From contig NZ_AUAT01000011.1 in NCBI RefSeq assembly GCF_000428865.1, positions 1 to 64,000 of the forward strand: 64,000 nt of DNA, in the 5' to 3' direction. The stretch's first letter is position 1, and each line of letters begins with the position of its first letter. The position numbers and the translations under genes were made by a program. Below are positions 17,361 through 29,207 of this stretch, one piece after another. The stretch is from Eremococcus coleocola DSM 15696 (lineage in GTDB: Bacteria; Bacillota; Bacilli; Lactobacillales; Aerococcaceae). The notes beneath the pieces are model-generated. The model searched no databases. It saw only the letters and a program-made list of their open reading frames with translations, and was not told the DNA's origin.

Positions 17361-17915
17361 TTATTCCCTTTCAAAAATCCAAACCAGGGTCTGTCCGTAT
17401 TTTTTTAATTTTTCCTGCTTAAAATTACCTATCTCTTGAGGGAGACTTACTTCTATGCCTGTTTCACAAAGAATCTGACAAGTCTCATTTAAATAGTTTG
17501 CCTGGTCTAACCATATAATATCATCGACAATCATCTCTTTAGCATAGGGTGGATCCAAAAAGACTAAATCAAAACTTTGGTCTTTACCTACCATATATTG
17601 ACTTAATTGTTTACGGTTATGTCCTCTCAATAAGTTGAAACGTTCAGGCTCCTTGGTCATCTCAATATTACGTCGAATAATCTCTTGGGCAGGATAGGCT
17701 TTCTCAACGATGACGGCCTGGTCCATCCCCCTTGAAACGGCTTCAATGGCTAGGGCGCCTGATCCCCCATAAAAATCAAGACAAATCCCGCCTTGGAAAT
17801 AATGCCCTAACATATTAAACATAGCTTCTTTAACCTTATCCGTAGTTGGCCGCGTTTGATTTCCCGCAATCGTTTTAAGCGGACGACTACCATATTTTCC
17901 TGCGATAACCCGCAT
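17361..17915 (-). CDS. rsmD: 16S rRNA (guanine(966)-N(2))-methyltransferase
   Basis: 184 residues. The N-terminal MRVIAGKYGSRPLK and TRPTTDKVKEAMFNML are the family hallmarks. The SAM site is LDFYGGSGALAIEAVSRG and the catalytic motif is LVFLDPPYAK. It methylates G966 of 16S rRNA on the assembling 30S subunit. It lies between ylbG and coaD with one base to the preferred coaD start, the standard Firmicute order. Confidence 0.95.
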   Translation of the reverse strand: MRVIAGKYGSRPLKTIAGNQTRPTTDKVKEAMFNMLGHYFQGGICLDFYGGSGALAIEAVSRGMDQAVIVEKAYPAQEIIRRNIEMTKEPERFNLLRGHNRKQLSQYMVGKDQSFDLVFLDPPYAKEMIVDDIIWLDQANYLNETCQILCETGIEVSLPQEIGNFKQEKLKKYGQTLVWIFERE

Positions 17916-17923
17916 CTTATCAC

Positions 17924-18280
17924 CTATTCTTTAGGGCTAATTGTGAAGTCTTGTTTAAAACTTGCTGAAATTTCTTCTAAACTTGGCCCTGTCTGATTTA
18001 AAGCTTTCATATAGTCTCCATTATCATCCAAGTCAGCGAGTGCTAAGGAAAAATCCATATTTATCTCATTCATGTGCGATTCTTCAACTGATCTGACAAA
18101 GGGTAATTTTACTAAGTTAGCAATCGTGGTCGCCGTATTAGTAACATCGGTATAAAGCACAGCATATTTCATCCGTCGACTAACATAATGGATATTGCCA
18201 AATTTACGTAATTGCTTTAACTGTTTGCTTGAGTAGAGCCAAACGATTAGACTCTGGCGTTGAATTTTTTCATAAGCCAT
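17924..18280 (-). CDS. ylbG: YlbG family protein (DUF2129)
   Basis: 118 residues, starting with the family pattern RQSLIVWLYSSKQLKQLRKFGNIHYVSRRMKYAVLYTD, with VRSVEESHM farther on. It is a small cytoplasmic protein of unknown function, almost always found next to rsmD/ylbH in Bacilli, as here. The tail beyond about residue 90 is acidic and not conserved. Its ATG is directly downstream of the ftsW stop (no gap). Confidence 0.9.
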   Translation of the reverse strand: MAYEKIQRQSLIVWLYSSKQLKQLRKFGNIHYVSRRMKYAVLYTDVTNTATTIANLVKLPFVRSVEESHMNEINMDFSLALADLDDNGDYMKALNQTGPSLEEISASFKQDFTISPKE

Positions 18281-19543
18281 TTATGACTTTCCTCCTTGGT
18301 ACCGGGAATAGACTACATTTATTTCTGGTTTCCGGCTTCTTTTTTCTGTATAAATCATCTTTTGCGCAAGCGCTAGGGTTAACATAAAGTTTAATACGGA
18401 CGAACCTCCATAGGAAATGAAAGGGAGGGTGACCCCTGTCAGTGGGATGAGACCTAAGACGCCCCCCACATTGACCGTAATTTGAATAAAGAATAAAACG
18501 CCTAAGCCGAACAGCACTAGACTACTAAATTGACTTTGAGCCTGACCGGCCCAATAAAATAACCGGTAAAGGAGAAAAGCAAATAGGCCTAGTAGGAAGG
18601 CCAGACCAAAAATCCCCAATTCTTCTCCAATATGCGCAAAAATAAAGTCAGTTTGAATCTCGGGTAGCAGCCCATTTTTCATTTGTCCTTGGCCTAAGCC
18701 TACACCGAACCACCCTCCCCGACTCATGGCATAATAGCCATTGACTAACTGATAGCCAATCCCTTGTCGAAAATTAAAGGGATTAACCATAGCCAAAAAG
18801 CGATTAATCTGATAAGAATCAGACTGGCCTTGATAGTTACTAAAATAGATTAATAAACCAGCATAAGCCAAGCCCCCTATCCCTAGCAAAGCTAAATTGA
18901 TTTTAAGGGAGACTTTGCTGACTAAAATCATAATGATGATAATGGCTAAAATAATTGCCACCATCCCAAAGTCGGGTTGTAAAGCGATTAAGAATAAACA
19001 TAGGATGCTTAAAACGACAATTGACCAGCGGAATAAAACAAGGTGTTGGGTTTTAAACAAGCGGACTTCTTCAGACAATTTAGCTAAGACCCAGGCATAG
19101 ACTAAAACCGCAATCGGTTTTAAATATTCTGAAATCTGGAGGCTGAATGAACCGACCTGTATCCATGATTTGGCCCCATTCCGCACTTCACCTGCAAAAG
19201 CGGTATAAATTAATAAGAGAAATACAATCCCCAAGGCCAAAAGATGTAGCAAAGGATTGGCCAGCCACTGCTGGGGTACTGCCATCATAATTAAGAATAT
19301 AACAAGCCCAAGCCCAACCGAAAATAACTGAGGCTTTAAGAAAGCCCAGGGTTGGTTGATTTCACCTGTAATCGAGGTACCGGATGTAGCTGAAGTTATC
19401 ATTATGAGACCGAAGATAATAAGCACGAAGGTCACTAATAATAAAGGGATATCAAAGTATTTAACTTTGTCTTTTAATTTATACCCATATGTGCGGATTA
19501 AAGCTCCCACTGGCATTTTGTTATGTGGTGTTTCTTGATTCAC
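18281..19543 (-). CDS. ftsW: Cell-division lipid II polymerase, FtsW/RodA/SpoVE family
   Basis: 420 residues with about ten membrane segments. Conserved family regions are SATSGTS, SWIQVGSFSLQISEYLKP, ALQPDFGM, SRGGWFGVGLGQGQMK...EIQTDFIFAHIGEELG and TGVTLPFISYGGSS near the C-terminus. It is a SEDS-family glycosyltransferase that works with a class B PBP. The ylbG-rsmD-coaD context supports FtsW rather than RodA. It starts at GTG 19543 behind GGAGGTAGCCA. An N-terminal cytoplasmic stretch of about 30 residues precedes the first membrane segment. Confidence 0.9.
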   Translation of the reverse strand: MNQETPHNKMPVGALIRTYGYKLKDKVKYFDIPLLLVTFVLIIFGLIMITSATSGTSITGEINQPWAFLKPQLFSVGLGLVIFLIMMAVPQQWLANPLLHLLALGIVFLLLIYTAFAGEVRNGAKSWIQVGSFSLQISEYLKPIAVLVYAWVLAKLSEEVRLFKTQHLVLFRWSIVVLSILCLFLIALQPDFGMVAIILAIIIIMILVSKVSLKINLALLGIGGLAYAGLLIYFSNYQGQSDSYQINRFLAMVNPFNFRQGIGYQLVNGYYAMSRGGWFGVGLGQGQMKNGLLPEIQTDFIFAHIGEELGIFGLAFLLGLFAFLLYRLFYWAGQAQSQFSSLVLFGLGVLFFIQITVNVGGVLGLIPLTGVTLPFISYGGSSVLNFMLTLALAQKMIYTEKRSRKPEINVVYSRYQGGKS

Positions 19544-19572
19544 TGGCTACCTCCTCTAGTTTGTACTAGCTT

Positions 19573-19603
19573 ATTATACCATAAGACAAATTTCAATAGT
19601 CAA
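19573..19603 (-). promoter_or_regulatory. ftsW operon promoter
   Basis: On the minus strand: TTGACT at 19603-19598, a 19-nt spacer ending in TGG, and TATAAT at 19578-19573. The extended -10 (TGGTATAAT) compensates for the long spacer. Confidence 0.6.
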
Positions 19604-19655
19604 ACTTATGATGGATCATCTCATACTAAACAAAATATAAGATAAAACAAAAAAA

Positions 19656-19690
19656 ACACCTAGGACTTTTGCAAAGCAAAAACCTAGGCG
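19656..19690 (-). terminator. sodA terminator
   Basis: CCTAGG arms plus TTTTGC/GCAAAA form a stem of about 14 bp with a tiny loop. On the minus strand it is followed by a run of Ts (19655-19650). Confidence 0.85.
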
Positions 19691-19713
19691 CATTTTACAG
19701 ATGATAAAATTAA

Positions 19714-20316
19714 TTATTTAGCTAAACGTTCAGCCACAACATCCCAGTTAACAACTTTCCAGAATGCATCGACATAGTCAGGACGAACATTACGATATTT
19801 TAAGTAATAGGCATGTTCCCAAACATCAAGACCAAGTAATGGTTTTTTACCATCAGTAATTGGGTTATCTTGATTTGGTGTTCCCACAACTTCAAACTTA
19901 CCATTATTATCAACTAACCAAGCCCAACCAGAACCAAATTGTCCAGTTGCTGCCGCTTTAAATTCTTTTTTGAAGTCTTCGAAAGAACCAAAGTCAGCTT
20001 CAATCTTCTTCAATAAGTCAGCCGGAACCTCGTTGTTATCAGAAGGAGCTTGCATTTCATCCCAGAACAAGGTGTGATTTAAGTGACCACCGCCATTATT
20101 ACGAACAGCCGTCCGAATTTTTTCAGGAACATCATTTAAATTAGCAATAATTTCTTCGATTGATTTAGATTCTAGATCCGTTCCTTTAATCGCATCGTTT
20201 AATTTAGTTACATAAGTATTATGATGTTTATCATGGTGAAGTTTCATTGTTTCTTCATCAATCACTGGTTCTAATGCGTCGTATGCGTACGGTAATTCTG
20301 GTAATTCAAAAGCCAT
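19714..20316 (-). CDS. sodA: Superoxide dismutase, Mn/Fe type
   Basis: 200 residues. Metal ligands lie in [19 protein letters not shown] and [12 protein letters not shown], and GSGWAWLV is the active-site Gly/Trp segment; the sequence is closest to manganese-type enzymes of Lactobacillales. It converts superoxide to hydrogen peroxide and oxygen in the cytoplasm. It is monocistronic, with its own promoter (20351-20378), an AGGAGG ribosome site and a terminator. Confidence 0.96.
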   Translation of the reverse strand: MAFELPELPYAYDALEPVIDEETMKLHHDKHHNTYVTKLNDAIKGTDLESKSIEEIIANLNDVPEKIRTAVRNNGGGHLNHTLFWDEMQAPSDNNEVPADLLKKIEADFGSFEDFKKEFKAAATGQFGSGWAWLVDNNGKFEVVGTPNQDNPITDGKKPLLGLDVWEHAYYLKYRNVRPDYVDAFWKVVNWDVVAERLAK

Positions 20317-20350
20317 TTTACATTCCTCCTAGTTTTTTCTTGATACTTTA

Positions 20351-20378
20351 ATAATATCATTCCTAGGTGAAAGCTCAA
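20351..20378 (-). promoter_or_regulatory. sodA promoter
   Basis: On the minus strand: TTGAGC at 20378-20373, 16-nt spacer, TATTAT at 20356-20351, 35 nt before the ATG. It lies directly behind the typA stop with no terminator between, so some typA read-through into sodA is likely. Confidence 0.5.
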
Positions 20379-20399
20379 TTAATATGCTCAATTTAAGAC

Positions 20400-22226
20400 T
20401 TATTTTTCTTTCTTGTTAGCTTTTAATCTGGCAGATTTATCTAAGATTTGTTTCCGTAAACGAATACTCTCAGGGGTAACTTCACAATATTCATCTTCAT
20501 CCATAAATTCAATGGACTCTTCAAGGGTTAGAATCCTTGGTTGCTTAATTACGGCTGTTTGATCTTTGGTGGCTGACCGAACATTAGTTAAATTCTTAGC
20601 CTTAGTAATATTAACAGTTAAGTCATTTTCACGGCTGTGTTCACCAACAATCATTCCACCATAAATATCAGTACCAGGCATCACAAAAATAGTTCCCCGA
20701 TCTTCTATATTCATAATAGAATAAGTTGTCGCTTGGCCAGATTCTTGTGCCACTAAAGCCCCATTCCGACGCCGACCAATCGAACCATCAACCATAGGCC
20801 GGTATTCATCAAAAGTATGGTTTAAGATACCATAACCCCGAGTCATAGACATAAACTCAGTAGTAAAACCAATCAAACCACGGGCTGGAACCAAGAAAAC
20901 AAGCCGGACTTGACCATTGCCAGTATGGACCATATCTGCCATTTCTGCTTTACGAGTACCCAACGCTTCAATGATTGACCCCATATATTCTTCTGGCGTA
21001 TCAATTTGGACCCGTTCAAACGGTTCACATTGGACTCCATCAACTTCACGGACAATAACTTTTGGCCGTGAAACTTGAAATTCAAAGCCTTCCCGACGCA
21101 TATTTTCAATTAAAATCGATAAATGTAATTCCCCGCGACCAGAAACAACAAAGGTATCAGGCGCCGTTTGTTCTACACGTAAGGATACATCGGTTTGTAA
21201 TTCTTGCATTAAACGGTCTTCAAGATTACGGGCCGTTACAAACTTACCTTCGCGACCCGCAAAAGGAGAATCATTGGTTCTAAAGGTCATTTGTAGAGTC
21301 GGTTCATCAATATGTAGTAAAGGTAGTGGATCAATATGTTGGCTATCAACAACAGATTCACCAACAAAGATATCATCCATACCAGATAAGGCAATTAGGT
21401 CACCGGCTTTAGCTTCTTGGATTTCCACCCGTTTTAAGCCAAAGAAACCATGCATTTTTGTCACGCGGAAGTTTTTATGGGTACCGTCAATTTTCACTAA
21501 AGTTACCGAATCACCCACTTTAATTTTTCCACGGAAGACCCGACCAATCCCAATACGACCCACATAATCATTATAGTCTAAGAGGGAAACTTGGAATTGT
21601 AAAGGCTCATCAGAATTATCTTCTGGTGCTGGTATATGCTCAATTACCGCATCAAAAATTGCATCCATTGATGCTTCTTGATCGGCTGGATCATCTGATT
21701 TAGAAGATGTTCCGTTTAAGGCAGAGGCATAAACCACTGGGAATTCAATTTGTTCATTATCCGCTCCCAATTCAATGAATAAGTCCAAGACTTCATCCAC
21801 AACTTCAGCTGGACGGGCTGAAGGTTTATCAATTTTATTCACGACAACAACAGGTATTACCCCTTGTTCTAAAGCTTTCTTCAAAACAAACCGAGTTTGC
21901 GGCATAGTTCCTTCATAAGCATCAACAACTAAAACTACTCCATCTACCATGGATAGAATCCGTTCAACTTCACCACCAAAGTCCGCATGCCCGGGTGTAT
22001 CCAAAATATTAATCCGGGTTCCTTTATAGTCAACTGCGGTATTCTTAGCTAGAATCGTAATTCCACGTTCCCGTTCAATATCATTAGAGTCCATGGCTCG
22101 TTCATCTAATTTAGCCCGTTCGTCTAAGGTTGACGATTGTTTTAATAATTCATCAACCAAGGTTGTTTTACCGTGGTCAACGTGGGCGATAATTGCGATA
22201 TTACGAATGTCATTTCTTTTTGTCAT
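20400..22226 (-). CDS. typA: Translational GTPase TypA/BipA
   Basis: 608 residues. G1 [13 protein letters not shown] (about 11-23), a RGITI switch I region, G3 [14 protein letters not shown] and G4 NKIDKP are followed by EF-G-like domains II, III and V and the TypA-specific C-terminal domain ([19 protein letters not shown]). It is a ribosome-binding GTPase used in 50S assembly and stress or cold growth. It is the last gene of the yktA-suhB-typA run, 26 bp after the inositol-phosphatase gene. Confidence 0.97.
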   Translation of the reverse strand: MTKRNDIRNIAIIAHVDHGKTTLVDELLKQSSTLDERAKLDERAMDSNDIERERGITILAKNTAVDYKGTRINILDTPGHADFGGEVERILSMVDGVVLVVDAYEGTMPQTRFVLKKALEQGVIPVVVVNKIDKPSARPAEVVDEVLDLFIELGADNEQIEFPVVYASALNGTSSKSDDPADQEASMDAIFDAVIEHIPAPEDNSDEPLQFQVSLLDYNDYVGRIGIGRVFRGKIKVGDSVTLVKIDGTHKNFRVTKMHGFFGLKRVEIQEAKAGDLIALSGMDDIFVGESVVDSQHIDPLPLLHIDEPTLQMTFRTNDSPFAGREGKFVTARNLEDRLMQELQTDVSLRVEQTAPDTFVVSGRGELHLSILIENMRREGFEFQVSRPKVIVREVDGVQCEPFERVQIDTPEEYMGSIIEALGTRKAEMADMVHTGNGQVRLVFLVPARGLIGFTTEFMSMTRGYGILNHTFDEYRPMVDGSIGRRRNGALVAQESGQATTYSIMNIEDRGTIFVMPGTDIYGGMIVGEHSRENDLTVNITKAKNLTNVRSATKDQTAVIKQPRILTLEESIEFMDEDEYCEVTPESIRLRKQILDKSARLKANKKEK

Positions 22227-22252
22227 TTAATTTCCTCTTTTACTTTGATTGC

Positions 22253-23023
22253 TTATGCGTTTAATAATTGGATTGCTTCTTGATGAACTTGGGGACTGGC
22301 GAATACGACTGTGGAAGCTTCTAATAAATCTAAAGCTTGGCCTTGACGGTCAGTGACTTTTAAGCCTAATTCTTTGAAAATAGCTAGACCTGCTGCAAAA
22401 TCCCAAGGTTGTAACCGGGATGCATAATAAATTGACGCCTCACCTCGTAAGATAGATATAATCTCTAGCGCTGCAGAACCATAACCACGAACACCAAGCG
22501 CACCATTAACCAGAGCTTGAATCTGAGGATCACTTCCTACTAAGTGATATTGGTTTATATTTAAGAGACTATCCGCTAAAGACGTGTCTAGGGTTGGCAC
22601 AAGTGGCTGATCATTTAGAAAAACCCCTTCGCCATTGATGCCGTAATAAAGGTCATCTTTCATTACGTCATAGATATAACCGGCTTGGGCTTGGCCATCC
22701 TCAAAAATCCCGATCATCGTTCCAAAATTATTAGCTTGCTTAACAAAATTTAAGGTGCCATCAATGGGATCAATAATCCATAAAACACCCTGAGTTGAAG
22801 TCAAATTATGGCCATGCCCTTCTTCTCCCAAAATTTGATCATTAGGAAAATAGTGGTGAATTTGGTCAATTAGGTAGGCTTCGACGGCTTTATCCATTTG
22901 GGTGACTAAGTCAGCTCGACCGCTTTTTTCTTCAATCTCTAATTCGCCTTGCAAGGCTGTCCGTAGCATATTGCCCACCTGGGCTATCCAAGTTTGAACG
23001 AGATGGTGCCGTTGATAATTCAT
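22253..23023 (-). CDS. Inositol monophosphatase family protein (SuhB-like)
   Basis: 256 residues. The metal-binding motifs of the Li-sensitive phosphatase family are present: GEEGHG (about 72-77, Glu ligand), WIIDPIDGTLNFV (84-96) and QPWDFAAGLAIFKE near residue 210. Family members act on inositol, fructose-1,6-bisphosphate, NADP or PAP, so the substrate cannot be read from sequence. It lies 2 bp after the UPF0223 gene; the same order (yktA-suhB-typA) is common in Bacilli. Confidence 0.9.
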   Translation of the reverse strand: MNYQRHHLVQTWIAQVGNMLRTALQGELEIEEKSGRADLVTQMDKAVEAYLIDQIHHYFPNDQILGEEGHGHNLTSTQGVLWIIDPIDGTLNFVKQANNFGTMIGIFEDGQAQAGYIYDVMKDDLYYGINGEGVFLNDQPLVPTLDTSLADSLLNINQYHLVGSDPQIQALVNGALGVRGYGSAALEIISILRGEASIYYASRLQPWDFAAGLAIFKELGLKVTDRQGQALDLLEASTVVFASPQVHQEAIQLLNA

Positions 23024-23025
23024 TA

Positions 23026-23322
23026 TTACACTTCCAATCTTATTTTATCCTTGGCGGAGACTTGCTTGTTCAAAGCATCTTTCATCGCTTTAACCACTTG
23101 ATAGGTCGAATAACCACTCGTGGTTTTAAAGTCTCGATCAATTTGCTTCTCTTCACTCTTGGAAGGGACGACCGCTTTGAACTTTGCATAGCTGGCTTGA
23201 ATTGCAGCTAAACTATTGCCACCTTGGTAGACTTTCTCAACCGCCACTAAAAAATTAACCACATCAATAATTTCTTCTGTAGTCCACTGATTTGAAATGG
23301 GGTAGGTATATGATTGAGGCAT
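23026..23322 (-). CDS. UPF0223 family protein (YktA-like)
   Basis: About 98 residues, an all-helical small protein with the family pattern YPISNQWTTEEIIDVVNFLVAVEKVYQGG and SGYSTYQVVKAMKD. The function is unknown. The start is the ATG at 23322, fixed by AAGGAGGAAGCT; the longer in-frame extension to 23364 lacks a ribosome site. It is the first gene of the yktA-suhB-typA run. The promoter candidate at 23354-23382 and the cre-like site just upstream suggest control by CcpA. Confidence 0.85.
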   Translation of the reverse strand: MPQSYTYPISNQWTTEEIIDVVNFLVAVEKVYQGGNSLAAIQASYAKFKAVVPSKSEEKQIDRDFKTTSGYSTYQVVKAMKDALNKQVSAKDKIRLEV

Positions 23323-23353
23323 AGCTTCCTCCTTCCACGAATTGTTAATACTA

Positions 23354-23382
23354 CTATACCGCATTTAAAGCTAAAAATAAAA
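23354..23382 (-). promoter_or_regulatory. yktA-suhB-typA promoter candidate
   Basis: On the minus strand: TTTATT at 23382-23377, 17-nt spacer, TATAGT at 23359-23354, about 31 nt before the ATG. The -35 is weak. Confidence 0.4.
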
Positions 23383-23384
23383 AC

Positions 23385-23398
23385 GAAAACGTTATCAA
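23385..23398. promoter_or_regulatory. cre-like site (CcpA operator)
   Basis: CGAAAACGTTATCA differs from the cre consensus TGNAANCGNTNNCA at one base (the first). It lies directly upstream of the yktA promoter -35 and about 60 bp upstream of the cop box on the other side. Confidence 0.45.
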
Positions 23399-23456
23399 AT
23401 ATGATTATCTGCTTTTTATAAAACTTTTACCCATATTTACACATAAGTCTTTTCAG

Positions 23457-23485
23457 CTTACAAATGTAACTTGGTTCTTTATACT
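23457..23485 (+). promoter_or_regulatory. CopY-type operator overlapping the promoter of the dead copB
   Basis: TACAAATGTA at 23459-23468 matches the cop box TACANNTGTA exactly. It overlaps a -35 (CTTACA, 23457-23462) placed 17 nt before TATACT (23480-23485). This is the classic layout of copper-responsive promoters repressed by CopY in Lactobacillales. The controlled gene is now a pseudogene. Confidence 0.65.
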
Positions 23486-23529
23486 AAGCGTAGATATTTT
23501 TTAGTTTTTCAAGTAGAGAGTGTGAATAT

Positions 23530-24312
23530 ATGACTTCAAACCAAGAAAAGCAAACTATAGACCATACATATAAAGCGAAACTTAAACAATCTGAATCATC
23601 AGGTTCAAGCCATCTTGCTTCCGAAAGCAAGACAAGCCAGACTCAAGTTAACCACTCTCAAATGACCCAGCATGACCACATAGACCATCACCATACGATG
23701 GATAATCATGACCACCATAAGATGAAAGACCATGACCATCATGACTCTATGGAACTCCATCATACCATGGAAAGTCATGACCACAACCATATGGGCCACC
23801 ATCATCATGGCAATTTTAAACAACTTTTTCCGGTCTCTTCCTTTTGCCCTAATTATCATGGTGATTTCACAAATGGGTTCACTTAAGTTGCCTTTGCAAT
23901 TTACCTTTCCTTACTCGGACATTTTAGCACTCATCTTGACAACAATTTTATTATTTATCGGTGGCAAACTATTTTTCCAAGGAGCATTATCAGAATTTAA
24001 ACAGAAAGCCCCTAGCATGATGGCCTTAGTGGCCATGGGCTTAGCAGTTTCTTATGGCTATTCCTGCTTTGCCATCATTCATAGCTATTTAAGTGGACAG
24101 TCCCAAAATGAACTTCTTTTTGAATTTGCTTCTTTGATTTTGATTATGGTGCTCGGCTATTGGCTAGAGATGCGGGTCGTGACCCAAGCTGGCAATGCCC
24201 AAGAATCGCTTGCTCCCCTTGGGATTATCATAAGTCCTGCTTGAAGTGGAATTCTGATATCTCTTCAACGATCATTGTCGCTTTAAATACTATCAATTTA
24301 AAAATTAAGTAA
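23530..24312 (+). pseudogene. copB: Copper-exporting P-type ATPase CopB, decayed remnant
   Basis: The first 100 residues, from ATG 23530, form the His-rich N-terminus typical of CopB (many HDHH and HHHH clusters, ending HGNFKQLF). At a five-T run (23825-23829) the frame shifts; the next frame continues as the first membrane helices (RSLPFALIIMVIS, FFQGALSEFKQKAPSMMALVAMG, FEFASLILIMVLGYWLEM) to AGNAQESL. There it jumps to the C-terminal end of the enzyme (APLGIIISPA). An in-frame TGA (24242-24244) and a one-base loss near 24263 follow, before SSTIIVALNT...K and TAA at 24312. The phosphorylation (DKTGT) and ATP-binding domains, over 400 residues, are deleted. It cannot be functional. Confidence 0.88.
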
Positions 24313-24329
24313 ATTCATCTCATTAAAAA

Positions 24330-24359
24330 GGGAAGCAGTCTCAACCGAGACTACTTCCC
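24330..24359 (-). terminator. ATP synthase operon terminator
   Basis: A near-perfect 13-bp stem (GGGAAGCAGTCTC at 24330-24342 with 24347-24359), 4-nt loop, followed on the minus strand by five Ts. Confidence 0.88.
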
Positions 24360-24397
24360 TTACATTTAGTTTATTTCTAAGCTAAAACGTTTTATAA

Positions 24398-24847
24398 CTA
24401 CTTTACATTAGATTTTTTATGTTTAGCAACATTAATCTGATTAATCGCCCGTTCCAAAGAAATTCGTGCCCGTAAGTAAGAAGACTGATCTTGTCGACTC
24501 AAGGCTTCTTGCATATCCGCTTCAGCTTGATTTTTCATGACTTCGACATGAGCTTGATCCACATCTCGGGCCCGAACAGCAAATGAAGCAGCTATATCCA
24601 CATTATTATCGTGGAAAGTCAAGGCACCCCCATTAATTGCAATATAATCCGGTTCCTCACTATTTAAACGTGTAACAATTACAGCGCCAATATCAAGGAC
24701 TGTTACCAAAGGTAAGTGATTGGGTAAGATTGTCAACCAACCATCAATCGCATGGACACGACAGGACCGAGCATGGTGAGCATAAACCTCTCCATCAGGG
24801 GATAAAATATTGACCGTCAACATTTTACCTTCGTTTGTATCCGCCAT
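24398..24847 (-). CDS. atpC: ATP synthase F1 epsilon subunit
   Basis: 149 residues. The N-terminal beta-barrel (NILSPDGEVYAHHARSCRVHAIDGWLTILPNHLPLVTVL) is followed by a C-terminal two-helix region (QNQAEADMQEALSRQDQSSYLRARISLERAINQINVAK). It is part of the central stalk and inhibits ATP hydrolysis. The ATG at 24847 is used; an internal ATG eight codons on (after GAAGG) is an alternative. It is the last gene of atpBEFHAGDC, 23 bp after atpD. Confidence 0.95.
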   Translation of the reverse strand: MADTNEGKMLTVNILSPDGEVYAHHARSCRVHAIDGWLTILPNHLPLVTVLDIGAVIVTRLNSEEPDYIAINGGALTFHDNNVDIAASFAVRARDVDQAHVEVMKNQAEADMQEALSRQDQSSYLRARISLERAINQINVAKHKKSNVK

Positions 24848-24870
24848 GTAATTACCTACTTTCTTTATCT

Positions 24871-27316
<2,446 letters not shown>

Positions 27317-27333
27317 TCTTGTATCACCTACTT

Positions 27334-28851
27334 TTATTGGATTTCAGCATGATAGGTTGCCATAAATACTTCCTTAAATTGATTAATTAAATCGGTCAAT
27401 TTATTTTCATCAACTATGACTTCATTATCTTCAATTGATTGAAGCACTTCGGGATGTATTTCCTCTAAATGACTAAATAAAGCTGCCTCAAAATCACGTA
27501 AGTCTTCCACTTCGATACCTTCAAGTAAATGATGGGCTAAGGCATAAAGAATTACAACTTGCTTAGGCATTGATAAAGGTTTATGCGCTGATTGCTTTAA
27601 CAATTCAACCGTGCGTTTACCACGGTCTAGGTTTTTCCGAGTCATATCATCCAAGTCAGAGCCAAATTGACTGAAGGCTTCTAATTCACGGTAAGCCGCC
27701 AAGTCTATCCGGAGAGTACCTGAAACTTGTTTCATAGCCTTCACTTGAGCTGCTCCCCCCACCCGAGAGACTGAAAGCCCAGCATTAATGGCTGGCCGCA
27801 CGCCAGAATTAAAGAGGTCATTTTCTAGGAAAATTTGACCATCGGTGATTGAAATCACGTTAGTTGGAATATAGGCAGAGATATCACCGGCTTGAGTTTC
27901 GATAATTGGTAGCGAAGTAATTGAACCCCCACCTAATTCATCATTTAACTTGGCTGAACGTTCTAATAAACGGGAGTGCAAGTAAAAGACATCCCCAGGA
28001 TAGGCTTCCCGTCCAGGTGGCCGTTTTAAAAGTAGGGACATTTCACGGTAAGCTGCCGCCTGCTTGGTCAAATCATCATAAATGATCAAAACATGTTTCC
28101 CTGCATACATAAATTCTTCTGCCATAGCAGTCGCTGCATAGGGTGCCAAGTACAATAAGGAAGACGGTTGTGAGGCAGAGGCAGACATGATAATCGTATA
28201 ATCAAGCGCATCATACTTCCGTAAAGTATTCACAATATTTTTAACCGTAGATTCCTTTTGACCAATGGCTACATAAATACAAAGTACATCTTGTTCTTTT
28301 TGGTTAATAATTGCATCAATGGCAATGGTGGTTTTACCAGTTTTCCGGTCCCCAACAATCAATTCCCGTTGGCCACGTCCAATTGGGACTAAGGCATCAA
28401 TCGCCTTGGTTCCTGTTTGTAAAGGTCGTTTTACAGACTGGCGGTCCATAATAGACGGAGCTTCTGCTTCAACCGGACGTGTCTTCTCAGTCTCAATTGG
28501 ACCTTCACCATCAATTGGTTGACCCAAAGGATTAACTACTCGACCAAGTAAATTATCACCTACTGGTACTTCCATGACCTTGTTTAAACGGCGAACTAAG
28601 TCACCTTCATTGATATCATGGTAGTCCCCAAATACAATAACCCCAACTTCATCAATTTCTAGGTTCTGTACCATTCCAATTGACCCGTTAGGAAATTCAA
28701 CCATTTCACCTTGCATAGCTTTATCCAAACCATGGACACGAGCAATCCCATCCCCAATATAGACAACCGTTCCAATTTCTTCCATGTGGTGTGTGGCATC
28801 AAATTGATTGATTTGTTTAAGTAGGCGTTTTTCTAAATCTTTTTTATCCAA
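27334..28851 (-). CDS. atpA: ATP synthase F1 alpha subunit
   Basis: 505 residues, non-catalytic nucleotide-binding subunit. The P-loop is GDRKTGKT (with Lys where Gln is common), and [23 protein letters not shown] and the signature [13 protein letters not shown] follow. The N-terminal helix (first 25 residues), which normally docks on the delta subunit, is present at near-normal length. That matters because the neighbouring delta gene lacks its alpha-binding domain. It lies 17 bp after atpH. Confidence 0.98.
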   Translation of the reverse strand: MDKKDLEKRLLKQINQFDATHHMEEIGTVVYIGDGIARVHGLDKAMQGEMVEFPNGSIGMVQNLEIDEVGVIVFGDYHDINEGDLVRRLNKVMEVPVGDNLLGRVVNPLGQPIDGEGPIETEKTRPVEAEAPSIMDRQSVKRPLQTGTKAIDALVPIGRGQRELIVGDRKTGKTTIAIDAIINQKEQDVLCIYVAIGQKESTVKNIVNTLRKYDALDYTIIMSASASQPSSLLYLAPYAATAMAEEFMYAGKHVLIIYDDLTKQAAAYREMSLLLKRPPGREAYPGDVFYLHSRLLERSAKLNDELGGGSITSLPIIETQAGDISAYIPTNVISITDGQIFLENDLFNSGVRPAINAGLSVSRVGGAAQVKAMKQVSGTLRIDLAAYRELEAFSQFGSDLDDMTRKNLDRGKRTVELLKQSAHKPLSMPKQVVILYALAHHLLEGIEVEDLRDFEAALFSHLEEIHPEVLQSIEDNEVIVDENKLTDLINQFKEVFMATYHAEIQ

Positions 28852-28868
28852 GAATAAACAACCTCCTT

Positions 28869-29207
28869 TTAGCTTTTAGCATGAAACATATCATGCATAT
28901 GTGATAATTGCTGACGTCCACTGACCTCAAAGTAATAAGATTCACTTTGAATAGAAACTCCCGTAACTAAATCAGGATCAATAATTTCATTGACTTCTCC
29001 CAATGGACGATCAATTTTCTTAAGAAATAGGGCAATAATTTGACGTTTTTCCGCCTCTGTCAAAGGCACGACTGAGCGAATAGTCAAATTTTCAACTTCT
29101 TGACTTTCATCTTTTTTTATACGACCGGTTTTTTCGTCATATTGACGATATTGGTCCATAATTTGATCGACAAATTGACTATAGGTCGTTTCTTTAACAT
29201 TATCCAT
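28869..29207 (-). CDS. atpH: ATP synthase delta subunit, N-terminally shortened
   Basis: Only 112 residues against about 175-185 normally. Residues 40-110 align with the C-terminal domain of delta/OSCP ([36 protein letters not shown]). The first 38 residues keep about one helix ([17 protein letters not shown]) corresponding to the end of the usual N-terminal domain; the other helices of the six-helix bundle that clamps the alpha subunits are absent. GAGGAAG precedes the ATG, which overlaps the atpF stop by 8 nt, so no coding sequence has been missed upstream. It links F1 to the peripheral stalk. Confidence 0.85.
   Translation of the reverse strand: MDNVKETTYSQFVDQIMDQYRQYDEKTGRIKKDESQEVENLTIRSVVPLTEAEKRQIIALFLKKIDRPLGEVNEIIDPDLVTGVSIQSESYYFEVSGRQQLSHMHDMFHAKS

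Noticed and set aside
23605-23859. Minus-strand Met/Val/His-rich frame opposite the His-rich CopB region
   Set aside because: It is the antisense shadow of repeated CAT/CAC codons, without a ribosome site or homology.
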